Below are positions 1 through 8,167 of a stretch of DNA of 28,796 bases, piece after piece. The stretch's first letter is position 1, and every line of letters starts with the position of its first letter. A program made the translations under genes and the position numbers. The DNA is from Pavlovales sp. CCMP2436 (Eukaryota > Haptophyta > Pavlovophyceae > Pavlovales): assembly GCA_026770615.1 (NCBI GenBank), contig MU631623.1, positions 149,702-178,497 on the forward strand, read 5' to 3'. The notes beneath the pieces are model-generated. The model was not told where the DNA came from. It saw only the letters and a program-made list of their open reading frames with translations, and made no database searches.

Positions 1-412
1 CCCCCCCCAAGAGAGGATCCACCCGGATGCGCAAGCAGCCGCAAAAGTGACCGATAATTAAATCGTCGTGTCGGAGTTCAGCGCACAGGTGGGATTTCGA
101 CTCGGAGTGCGCGGTACCCACCTACAGTTTATGTAAAGGGCTCGCCTCGCGTAAGCACGCCTGACCTGATGAGCCGCGTGTCCTCCCCAAAAAAAAATGA
201 AGGACTGGAGGCGTTACAGTCAGGCTGAACATCGTTGACATCTGCCTCTTGACATCGGGGGGTTCTCAAAGGGGCACAAGATCGAGAGAGGGAACCCAGG
301 GCAGCTCGCGGAAGGAGGGGAGCTCAGTTCGTGCAGAAGGCGCTTGCTGAGTCTCGACTCGCTCGAGGAACTCAAGGGCAGCAGCTCGCGCAGAGGGCGC
401 TGAGTCTTGTCC
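1..412. other. Upstream region of first gene, no gene seen
   Basis: This stretch precedes the start codon at 413 and presumably holds the promoter and 5' leader of the proline-rich/IQ gene. It contains an A9 run near 188-196 and purine-rich sequence at 240-340. I see no clear TATA box and no open frame with coding character. The window may cut off a further gene to the left. Confidence 0.4.
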
Positions 413-2252
413 ATGGCACCGTGGCGTATCCTCGGCTGGCTAGCCAAAACGCCGGACAAGCCGCCGGTCAAGCCGCCGGTCAAGCAACCGGCCAAGCCGG
501 CCGAGCAGCCAGCCCAGCCGCCGGCCCAGCCGCCAACCCCGCCGCCAGCCCAGCCGCCAGCCCAGCCGCCGGCCCAGCCGCCAGCCCAGCCGCTAAAGTC
601 TGCCGAGCCGCCGCCGCAACTGCCGTCCGAGATCGCCCAGTCAGTCTTCGGGCTGGCGGTGCGGCTGGGTTCGATCGAGGACGCTGAGCGGCGGGAGGCC
701 GTGCGCGATGTGACCCAACTGCTCGCCGAGGTGGACGACGCGGACGGTGACGAGCTCCGGAACGCGTGCGTGCGCTGGCAGGTGGCCGCGAAGCTCGTGA
801 AGCTGGGGCACGATTACGTCGCAGAGGCTTTCGAGGCGCACGCGGACTCGATGGACGTGCAGCTGGTGTTGTGCTCGCTTGCCAATCTGGCATGCATGGG
901 CGGCGTCGCTGGAATCATCAACGCCAAGGGGCTCTCGGTACGCCCGTTCTCCGCCGCCCTTGCGAAGCCGAGCCGAGCGCGCGCGCCCCTGTGCAGCGCG
1001 ACGTCAGCCAACTCGTCTCCCCCCCCCCTCCTGCGCACAGCTCGTGTTGAAGGCCTCCGAGCTGCACGAGATCTCCGACTCGCACTCCTACTACGTGGCC
1101 ACGCTGCTGCAGAACCTCCTCGTCGACCCCGCCTCTTTGGACGGCGTGGAGATCCTGCCGCTCTTCGAGGTGCTCGACCTGCTCGCAAGGTCCCCCTCCA
1201 CCACCCTCGCCGAGCACGCGGAGACGGCGCTGGCCAACATGCGCGCTCACGCGCGCCACCGCCACGCAGTCGACCTCGCGCTGGAGCAACTGCGCGAGCG
1301 TCGGCGGGCAATCATCGAGTTGCGCCTGCTCGCGGTCGCGCAGCTCGAGGACGCGCAGTGGGTCGCGGCCACCTCGATCACGCGCGTGGGGCGGGGCTTC
1401 ATCGTGCGACGGCGGATGGTCGACTATTGGGCGCAGCTCGAGTCCTCGCTCTCGCTCGACGAGTTCGCCAGCTCGATAGAACTCTCCAGCGCACAAGAGC
1501 CTGTCCCCCCCCAGCCGCCTCTCCTCCCCCCCACCGCGCAGCCCCAGCCGCTCGCGCATGCGCCGCTGATGAGGGTCATCTCGCTTGGCCCGGGGGGCGA
1601 TTCGAACTTCTCGGCTGCCATGAGCGCTGCCGCTGCGAGCGCTGCCTCCACTGCGCAGCACACTCCGCTCGAGGGCTCATCGTTCGTCGGAACTCCACAC
1701 TCCCCCTCGCGCCGGGCGTGGGGCGTGCCGCCGCAGGCTGCGCAGCAGCCGCAGCAGCAGGAGCCACAGCAGCCGCAGCCGCAGCGGCGGCAGCAGAGTC
1801 ACCTGACGACTGCCGCGCTCTCGCCGCCGCAGTGCCCTCCGCAGATCGCCGTGTCTTTTGGCTCTCCGCCGGGGCAGGCTCCACAGCGCACCCAGGCGCA
1901 GCTGGCGCAGCAGGCGCAGATTGAGGCACAGATCCGCGCAGGTCAGCTGCGCGTGGACCAGGCGCGCTTGCAGGTCGGCGCGCTGCAGGTCGGCGCGCAC
2001 CAGCACGCGGACCAGGTGCGCATCCGCTCGCCGATCGACTCGCCGCACCAATCGCCACACCAAGGGTTGGCCCGACCGAGCGGCAAGAACGGCAACTTCC
2101 AGCTGGACGTGAGCAGGTCCTCGATGGGCAGCCGCGCGAGCACGGTGTCGCAAGCGTCGAGCCCCCTTGCTGCCTCGCCGATAGGCCCCCGGAGGCCGCC
2201 GCCCGCGGTGGCCTTGGGCGGCGCCTCGGTCGGCAGCTTTGCCTACAGATGA
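413..2252 (+). CDS. Proline-rich protein with IQ-like motif, two exons
   Basis: Exons are 413-937 and 1041-2252, giving 578 aa. The intron is 103 bp, phase 0, with donor GTACGC and acceptor GCACAG after a C-rich tract. The reading frame changes exactly at this intron. The start at 413 is the first ATG in frame (CCATGG context). Residues 15-60 are Pro-rich with repeated PPAQ units coded by a 12-bp repeat. Residues about 72-245 are helical and resemble HEAT/armadillo-type packing. Residues about 283-302 (AATSITRVGRGFIVRRR) look like an IQ motif, which in known proteins binds calmodulin-type light chains. The C-terminal 250 residues are rich in Pro, Gln, Ala and Ser and probably disordered. I do not recognise a named family. 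A scaffold or calcium-linked adaptor is inference. The gene ends just before a repeat cluster. Confidence 0.65.
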
Positions 2253-2296
2253 ATGATGACGCGCGCGCCATTCGCCATACTGTAACTAGTATATAT

Positions 2297-2719
2297 TGAC
2301 TGATAGGGATTCAAGCTGGCGTCTGACTGTTCTGAATGTTTTGCTGGTCTGAGCGCTGCGTCGCCCATTGCCTGCTGCGTGCCTTAGTCGGCTGCGCTGG
2401 CTTGGGCGCCACCGCGCGTGCCGATGGATCTCCGGTAGTGTGCCCGGGCAAGGGCATTTAGGGAGATGATCTGCTGGTTGCTGTTTGTCGTGTTCCCCCG
2501 CTGGGCAGCGATCGGGGCCAGCGCGCTCAAGCGCGCGAGCAGCAGCTGCGCACGGCCGCGTGCTGCGATCGTACCGATCGTGTCGATGAGCTGCTTCTTG
2601 ATGCGCGCGGCCGCCTCCATCGGGCTCACGCCCATCAGCGCGTACATCTTGCCACCTCCCTGCGCCGCGATTTCTTTGACGAGCGAGTGCGTATCGGCGC
2701 TGACCTCACCAAAAGCGCC
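2297..2719 (-). mobile_element. LINE-like element, 5'-truncated copy 1
   Basis: Read on the minus strand, this segment matches the insertion at 26470-26824 almost base for base. It covers the end of an ORF, a ~90-bp 3' UTR and the terminus GAATCCCTATCAGTCA followed by TA-rich DNA. It extends about 80 bp further 5' than the copy at 26470. At its 5' side it abuts a TATATATA run and a SINE-like 3' end in the same orientation. A target-site duplication is not clear because both edges are TA-rich. Confidence 0.6.
2384..2719 (-). pseudogene. C-terminal ORF fragment of LINE-like element
   Basis: An open frame of about 112 codons ends at TAA (2386-2384) on the minus strand. It includes the motifs LVKEIAAQGG, MYALMGVSPMEAAARIKKQL and RAQLLLARLSALAPIAAQ. 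The second copy at 26474-26737 encodes nearly the same residues; most of the few base differences I can see are conservative. Conserved coding sequence next to a conserved 3' end, with variable 5' truncation, suggests this is the extreme C-terminus of a retroelement polyprotein. I do not recognise the protein; identity as an RT tail is inference. The longer frame that runs on to 2908 crosses into another repeat and is not one protein. Confidence 0.45.
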
Positions 2720-2764
2720 TATATATAGCGGTTCAGCATGGTTCAACAGGTGTTGTTCACTCAC
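2720..2764 (-). repeat. SINE-like 3' end, copy A, with TATATATA tail
   Basis: On the minus strand the sequence GTGAGTGAACAACACCTG, then TTGAACCATGCTGAACCGC, ends in TATATATA. The same ~37-bp core occurs at 10410-10446 and 15932-15968. Its last bases with a longer TA tail occur at 19768-19793. The core can form a small hairpin (CAAC-ACCT-GTTG). Upstream of the core (2765-2885) the body does not match the other copies by eye. Confidence 0.6.
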
Positions 2765-2891
2765 ACTAACTAACTGGCTTAACACGAACACCCCGGGCGT
2801 GATAGTCGCACCTGGCCCCAGATGAGGTTTGAGCCCGACGATGATACCCCAGGTGGGCGCACCCGGGAGATAAAAAGTCACACCTGTGGTA

Positions 2892-3059
2892 CAGGGGATC
2901 ACGGGCAATAAGAAACCGTCGTGTTTAAGAAACTGAGCCTCGTTTCTATGCCTTTCAAAAGTAATTTTAACTAAAATTTAACAATTGCTTGCATGTAATT
3001 TGCTAAGAAACTCAGCCTCAGCCTCAAAAAGTGCCGTTCTTATTGCCCGCGATCCCCTG
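2892..3059. mobile_element. TA-flanked MITE, copy 1
   Basis: This 168-bp element has terminal inverted repeats of about 22 bp. The left end is CAGGGGATCACGGGCAATAA and the right end is its complement with one mismatch. TA lies on each side (2890-2891 and 3060-3061). A second copy, in inverted orientation, lies at 27255-27420. There is no coding capacity. TIRs with a TA target duplication are typical of MITEs mobilised by Tc1/mariner-type transposases. No transposase is present in the window. Confidence 0.8.
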
Positions 3060-3292
3060 TATCACCGCCGTGAAAGGGAGAGGAGCCCCGTGCGCGGGCT
3101 TCCGTGTATAGCACATGAGGAGCTCAGCACCTCACTACAGACCTCCGCCCCGAGAGAGAACGGGACAGCACTGAGCACCTCACTCGGCTGACGAACGGAC
3201 GGCGCTGTTCGAAGACCCCGTACAGCCCTGCACTGAGCCGCCCCAGGGCATTGTCCTCTCGGAGCCCAGCCCGCACCGCCCTCCCCGGAAGC
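3060..3292 (+). promoter_or_regulatory. Upstream region of F-box gene
   Basis: These 233 bp lie between the MITE and the start codon at 3293. A partial tandem repeat occurs here: a segment with GAGCTCAGCACCTCACT near 3119 is echoed by GAGCACCTCACT near 3173. I see no clear TATA box. The MITE edge lies about 230 bp from the ATG, so it may contribute to the promoter; that is inference. Confidence 0.3.
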
Positions 3293-5115
3293 ATGGCCTC
3301 CGGGAGCAAGCAGCTGCTCGACCTGCCCGGCGACGTGCAGGTCCAGGTGCTCGGAAACCTGGGCGTGCGCGACGTGGCGCGCACGCTGCGCAGCTGCCAC
3401 GCCCTCGCGCAGCTGGCGCAAGGGCAGAGCCCGCTCTGGCGCGAGGTTCTCGTGCGCGAGTGTGGGCTCGATCTGGCCGATGGTGCGCGCGCCCGCGGTG
3501 TTCTGCGTCAGCTCCGCGAGACACGCACGGCGCGGATTCACTTTGTGGGCGTTCTGACGGACGGGGGGATCGACTCGCCCTACACGCCCGGGGCCGAGGA
3601 CGACGAGCCCTCGCTGCCCTCGGGCAACCCGGCCTCGCTAGGCGAGCGCGACCTGCAGTATTGGGTGACTTCGATGTTTTTGCCGGTTCCCTGGCTCATC
3701 TACTGCTCGGCCTCGGGACGCACCGACATCCTCTGTGCCGCAACGCTCGTCGGCTACTACGATGAATACGGCGAGGCGCAGGAGCAAAGCCGGCGAGACT
3801 ACATGCTCGAGCGGCTAGCGTTGATCGCCGGTGAGCAGTGGAACATGACAATCGATGGTTTCGGGGGGCTCTCTTCGGCTTCGCCAGAAGTGCTGGACGA
3901 GGCTTTTTTTGCGGCCTCGGAGATGGACATACAGCTGCTGCTGCACGGCCCCCACCTCGAGAAGGGGGCGCACTTGCTCAAGATACGCCGGCTGCGCGCG
4001 CAGATCCAGCAGAAGTGGAGCCTCCGCCGTGCCCGCGGCGCCAGCCTACTGTGCACACTGCGCGCGGAGAACGGGCGCACAGCCGTCTTCGCTCCGCAGG
4101 AGGAGGAGGCCTCGCCCTCGTCGCCGTGTGCAGTGCTCTCGCGGCTGACGGTCCGCCGGGTAAGACACACACACACACACAACCTTCTCCCCCGTATTGT
4201 GCGCATTCGCCTTGCCACGCCCTCTCCAAAGTCCCCCCCCCCGAACATCACCCCCCCCCTATTATGACAATAACAATGATTAGCCCGTCTCCTGCTCGTG
4301 CCCTGCCTCGCACGGCGTCATCTTCGCCTCCCGTGAGCGCATCGACGGGGTAGCGCTGCTCGACTGCCCCACGCTCGACGCAGCGTGCGCCCAGCTGCTC
4401 ATCCTCCCCGGCGGCTGGGCCGGCAGCGCGGGCTCGGGCAGCGTCGAGCACATCGAGGGCGTGGGCCACGTGGTGCGGCGGACGGCACTGGCGGAAGGCG
4501 AGATCCTCGAGGTAATCATAATAAATTTATAATGGACTTATTCTTATTACACTTTTGCTGTTCAACTTATGAGAGTTGAACGAGGTAACCATTGTGATTG
4601 TGATTGTTATTTCAACTCTCACATGTGCACGCACGCAGACAGACAGACAGACACACACACACAGAGGTATTTCCCTTCTATTTATAATCGAGCAGAGGGG
4701 CGTGGCTGCGTGCGCGTCTCAGGCTCTCTGCCCCCTCCCCCCCTAGTTTAAGTATATTTCTTTATGATCATTCATTTACCTATTTAATATTCGGCTAAAG
4801 GTGGAGGCACCGCCGTCGGGTCCGCACGGCCTCTACCCGATCGCGCTCTTCTCCTTCAGACCGCTCGCCGAGATGGCGGTCCAGGGCCTTCCCTTCAGCG
4901 AGACGGGCCTCCTCGCCGCACAGCTCTTTCGGCCGCGCACCGCCCGGTTCATCGCGGTGAAGCTGCTTCGCGCGGAGGATCGCATGGAGCTGTGCAAGGA
5001 CGATCACCAGGATATGAATATCGACATGGACTTCGTAGGGTTTGAGGGACACATCGTCAGCATGGACGGCGAGGTGCGCAGCCCCGACGAGTGCACCGGC
5101 GACGGATCGGACTGA
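3293..5115 (+). CDS. F-box domain protein, three exons
   Basis: Exons are 3293-4159, 4284-4511 and 4801-5115, all phase 0, giving 469 aa. Donors are GTAAGA and GTAATC. The acceptors are GATTAG and GCTAAAG. The second acceptor is the less certain choice for reading, but it keeps the frame open. Residues about 8-52 (LLDLPGDVQVQVLGNLGV, then DVARTLRSCHALAQL and PLWR) fit the F-box pattern, which in known proteins binds Skp1 in SCF ubiquitin ligases. The substrate-binding part should be the remaining 400 residues, but I see no WD40, LRR or Kelch repeats. An aromatic stretch (YWVTSMFLPVPWLIYC) and a conserved-looking C-terminal domain (HGLYPIALFSFRPLAEM, MDFVGFEGHIVSMDGEV) remain unassigned. Intron 2 holds a CAGA/CA microsatellite. 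Confidence 0.65.
4636..4665 (+). repeat. CAGA/CA microsatellite in intron 2
   Basis: Four CAGA units run into a short CA run. It sits inside the second intron of the F-box gene, and a shorter CA run lies in intron 1 just after its donor (4165-4180). Confidence 0.85.
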
Positions 5116-5643
5116 CGCGGTGCCCTCTGCGGGCGCTGGCCTTACAAATCGAGATCACTGCATCTGATGCATCTCTCTTTCTCTGTCTGCACATGACTCC
5201 CGCGGCAACTGTATGACACTGTGAGTCTTACGCCATTAATTAATCTGAAACTTAACTCCCTAGTTCTTTTCTTTCTATTACTAACAATTGCTTGGTTTTG
5301 GCCACACAACTCACAAGTAACTATAAATACTAGAATCGAATTTTTTATAATTATGATGTACAACTAGTGTACTACCATATGTTATGATGCCTCTTCTACT
5401 TCTACTACTTCTAGTTTCTTATTAGCCGACTTTAGCAATTAGCGGCTAAATATTTTTTATCAGAGCCTTGCAGTATGGTTCAACTACAGTAGCATTAGCA
5501 ATCCTTTTATAGCCTTTGAATCGATAGCTTTTAAGTTAAGTAGTTACTTTAAAAAGCCATCGGAGACAACACTGAGGTACGTACAATGTATCTCGCACTT
5601 CTTAGTTAGTCAAGTTACTGTGAGCAGTCCGCGCCCACCACGG
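5116..5643. other. AT-rich 3' flank, no gene seen
   Basis: The region after the F-box stop codon falls sharply in GC. It contains CTT/CTA-rich runs near 5390-5412 and no credible open frame. It probably holds the 3' UTR and terminator of the F-box gene, though no clean AATAAA signal is seen close to the stop. Confidence 0.5.
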
Positions 5644-5747
5644 CACCAGGGCGATCGGGTCCACGTCCTGGCGGCGGAGCGGCGACAAAGGGGGACACCA
5701 GGGCGATCGGGTCCACGTCCTGGCGGCGGAGCGGCGACAAAGGGGAG
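5644..5747 (+). repeat. Tandem duplication, two 52-bp units
   Basis: Two near-identical copies of a GC-rich 52-bp unit beginning CACCAGGGCGATCGGGTCC start at 5644 and 5696. The unit is not a multiple of three and lies downstream of the FAM50-like gene, which is transcribed towards it. Confidence 0.85.
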
Positions 5748-6009
5748 TCCTCCATCGTTCGAGCGGGCTGATGCGGCCGCAAAATAGCCCGTCAGACGAC
5801 TTGAGCTTGCCGGGTGAAAACTGCACCGCTGACTGCGTGCTCATTGACCCGGGCATAATGACGGAGGCACACGAAGCCGCGTGCGCTGAACTAGCGCTCG
5901 ATGCTGGGGGCGGGCAGGCCCACGATCGGCGGAAGCGAGCCAGGCTGTTCTGAAGTCGGTATCTGTACACGGCGTCTCCGCGCGCAGCACGCGAAGAGAA
6001 GAGGCCAGC

Positions 6010-6915
6010 TCACTTGGCCCGCTGCCCGCCCTTCGCCTGCTGAGGACCGCGAAAGACCTCGACGCCTACTCCCGTCTTGTCGCGGTTGCGCACGGTCTCG
6101 TCGAAGGAGTACTTCTTGAACGGGTCGAAGAGCACCCACCCGTTCATCGGGTACAAATGGTGGTTGATCTCGAAGAAGGCCCGCTCGGCGATGGCGATCG
6201 TGCTCGGTCCGAACTCGAACATGGGCTTGCCCTCGCGCCACTCGAGCGCGAAGATGTCGAAGAGACTCATGTGGTTCTGCATGATCAGCTGGTGGTACTC
6301 GTTCGAGACGGCCAGCTGTAGAGCCGACGAGACAGGCTCTTTGAGCTCCGCGGCCAGCTTTTTGTGCACCGCCTCCAGGATGCACGTGACCGTGTCGCCG
6401 CGGCGCACGCGCACGTGGCCGCGGTAGAACGGCGTGCTGAGCAGCTTCTTCGCCTGCTCGTTGCGGAAGATATAGTGCATGTCCACCTCCTCGCTCTTGG
6501 CGCGATCCTGCCCGTCGAGCATCACGCGTAGCCTCGCCTGCTGCACCTTCGCCGCATCCTCCTTCTCAGAGGCGTTCTTGGCGAGGAAGGAGGTATCGAC
6601 GCCGGGCGCCTTGAACACCTTCTTCGCCGCTGGCGGCTCGGACGCCGCCGCCTCCCCATCTGCCCCGTCGCCCTCCTCCTCGTCACCGAAGGAGAGCACG
6701 CCGCCGCCCTTGGCCTTTTTTCTCTTCTTCTTGGCCGGGACCTCGCCCTCGGCGGCCGCAGCGGCCGCGCCCTGCAGTCCGACCGCCTGGTTGGCCGTCG
6801 CGTGCATCGACTTTAGGGTCGCGTCCTGCGCCATCTGCTCCTTGCGCCGCTTGTAGTCTTCGAGCGAGGCATAGCCCTTAAGGTTCTCCACCTCGCGCAC
6901 GTCCTGGGCAGACAT
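6010..6915 (-). CDS. XAP5/FAM50-family nuclear protein, divergent
   Basis: This is a single exon of 301 aa. FAM50/XAP5 proteins (human FAM50A, plant XCT) are nuclear and linked to spliceosome, transcription and small-RNA functions. What is seen: a basic patch AKKKRKKAKG (61-70) followed by LSFGDEEEGDG, as in the family's KKRK-LSF-acidic segment. Then come GVDTSFLAKNASEKED (about 106-120, compare family VDTSFLPDRDREE), KSEEVDMHY (140-148), VRVRRGDTVTCIL (168-180), MSLFDIFALEWREGKPMFEF (216-235, compare SFYDFIV...GPLFNF) and FFEINHHLYPMNGWVLFDPFKK (compare FPASRWE.YDP). I chose the ATG at 6915 because the family-like sequence starts there. In-frame upstream ATGs would add up to 68 unlike residues. 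It shares its promoter region with the ankyrin gene. The match is remote but collinear. Confidence 0.65.
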   Translation of the reverse strand: MSAQDVREVENLKGYASLEDYKRRKEQMAQDATLKSMHATANQAVGLQGAAAAAAEGEVPAKKKRKKAKGGGVLSFGDEEEGDGADGEAAASEPPAAKKVFKAPGVDTSFLAKNASEKEDAAKVQQARLRVMLDGQDRAKSEEVDMHYIFRNEQAKKLLSTPFYRGHVRVRRGDTVTCILEAVHKKLAAELKEPVSSALQLAVSNEYHQLIMQNHMSLFDIFALEWREGKPMFEFGPSTIAIAERAFFEINHHLYPMNGWVLFDPFKKYSFDETVRNRDKTGVGVEVFRGPQQAKGGQRAK

Positions 6916-7303
6916 GTCCGCGCGCGCGGCGGACTGCGAACAGCCCGGCTCGGAGGGGTGGCTCGGGCAAGACGGCGCGATGGAGCCGTTCAACTTCCAG
7001 ACGATGAACTTTTGAAATATGCTGAGGCGGCCGCGCAGCGAGAGATAAGCGCACAGTGAGAGCTTGGCCGCCATAGGCGCTCGCATGCGCACAGCACAGC
7101 TGTTGTGTGACGAGCCCACCTGCGAGTACCGGTGCCACTACAGCACGCGCAGCTGGTAACCGAAGCATTCTCGAAGCGGTGACACGCGACTTTAAAATGT
7201 GAGACAACGGCGAACCCGACAGCGACGAGCACCCGGCCAAAGCAGCTCGAGGACGGGCCGCTGTGGGCGCCGACTAAAGTCCAGCTACTTCACCGCCAGC
7301 GCC
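6916..7303. promoter_or_regulatory. Shared divergent promoter region
   Basis: This 388-bp interval separates the start codons of the FAM50-like gene (-) and the ankyrin gene (+), so both promoters must lie here or overlap the leaders. TTTAAAA at 7191-7197 lies about 107 bp upstream of the ankyrin ATG and is the best TATA-like site. On the other side, ATTTCAAAAG (minus strand, near 7010-7020) is AT-rich but unremarkable. Confidence 0.45.
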
Positions 7304-8167
7304 ATGCCCGCGCCGCCCCCGCCCGTTCCCGTCTTCCAGGCGTCCGAGGCGTCCGAGGAGGAGGTCTCGCCCGAGGTGCGCCAGCTGATGCAGCTGGCCG
7401 AGGCGGGCGACGCTGAGGGCTTTGTCGCGCACCTCGAGGCGCACGGGATCCCGGTCCATGCGCGCAACGATGAGGGCGAGAGCGCTCTCCACCTCGGCTG
7501 CCTGTACGGCCACCACCCGATCGTGCACCTCTGCCTCAATCGCGGCGCGGACGCGAACGCGGTCGACGAGGACTGCAGTGCGCCGATCCACAACGCGTGC
7601 GCCGGCGGCTTCCTCGAGATCGTGCGCGAGCTGATCGGCGCGGGCGCGAATCTGCAGGCCGCCGACTCGGACGGCGACACACCGCTGCATCATGCGTGCA
7701 ACGGCAACCACGCGGACGTCGCACGGTTGCTCGCGCAGCACGGCGCGAGCCCGACTGCGACAAACCGCAGCGGGCGCGCGCCGCCGACGCTCGCCGACGA
7801 CGAGGCGGTGCGCACCGCCTGCAGCGAGGGCGTCGCCGAATTCGCCGCAGACCCGCCGCCTGGCGCGCGCCGCGTGGTCAAGGCGAAGCGCACCGCCAAA
7901 GCGGACGGCGGCGCGTCCGCGCCTTCCACCGAGATGGAAGGCGCGCCCGCCAGCGCTGGCACCAACGCCGAGCCCGAGCTGCCACCCGAGGTGCTCTTGC
8001 AGCTCCTCGGCGACCCCGAGTTCGGGCAGGCGCTTGCCAATCCGCGTGTAGTCTTGGCGATGAAAGAGGTGCTCGCCGACCCGACGCGGCTGGAGAGCGT
8101 GTGCGCGCAGAGCCCGGAGCTCACGGAGTTCCTCAGCCGCGTAGTGGGGCTAGGCCTCGGCCTCTGA
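7304..8167 (+). CDS. Ankyrin-repeat protein with C-terminal STI1-like region
   Basis: This is a single exon of 287 aa. The start at 7304 (GCCATGCC) is the first true ATG in the frame. Residues 1-25 are Pro/Glu-rich. Three ankyrin repeats follow at about 56-88, 89-121 and 122-154 (SALHLGCLYGHHPIVHLCL, APIHNACAGGFLEIVRELI, TPLHHACNGNHADVARLLA). A linker with a basic patch VVKAKRTAKA (191-200) leads to residues 228-262. There PPEVLLQLLGDPEFGQALAN and the following VLADP resemble the STI1/DP helical module found in Hop, Hip and AKR2. In plant AKR2, STI1-like and ankyrin parts bind chaperones and escort outer-envelope membrane proteins; here the order is reversed. A chaperone-adaptor role is inference. 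Confidence 0.75.
   Translation: MPAPPPPVPVFQASEASEEEVSPEVRQLMQLAEAGDAEGFVAHLEAHGIPVHARNDEGESALHLGCLYGHHPIVHLCLNRGADANAVDEDCSAPIHNACAGGFLEIVRELIGAGANLQAADSDGDTPLHHACNGNHADVARLLAQHGASPTATNRSGRAPPTLADDEAVRTACSEGVAEFAADPPPGARRVVKAKRTAKADGGASAPSTEMEGAPASAGTNAEPELPPEVLLQLLGDPEFGQALANPRVVLAMKEVLADPTRLESVCAQSPELTEFLSRVVGLGLGL

Noticed and set aside
2384..2908. A 174-codon minus-strand frame as one protein
   Set aside because: It crosses from the LINE-like ORF end through a TATATATA tail into SINE-like sequence and up to a MITE edge; only the 2384-2719 part recurs as coding sequence elsewhere.
6916..7119. 68-residue N-terminal extension of the FAM50-like protein
   Set aside because: The extension has no family similarity and would consume most of the shared promoter region.
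7199..7303. Upstream extension of the ankyrin protein
   Set aside because: The added residues are Arg/Ser-rich, unlike a conserved N-terminus. The extension would begin at a non-ATG codon, and the first ATG with good context is 7304.
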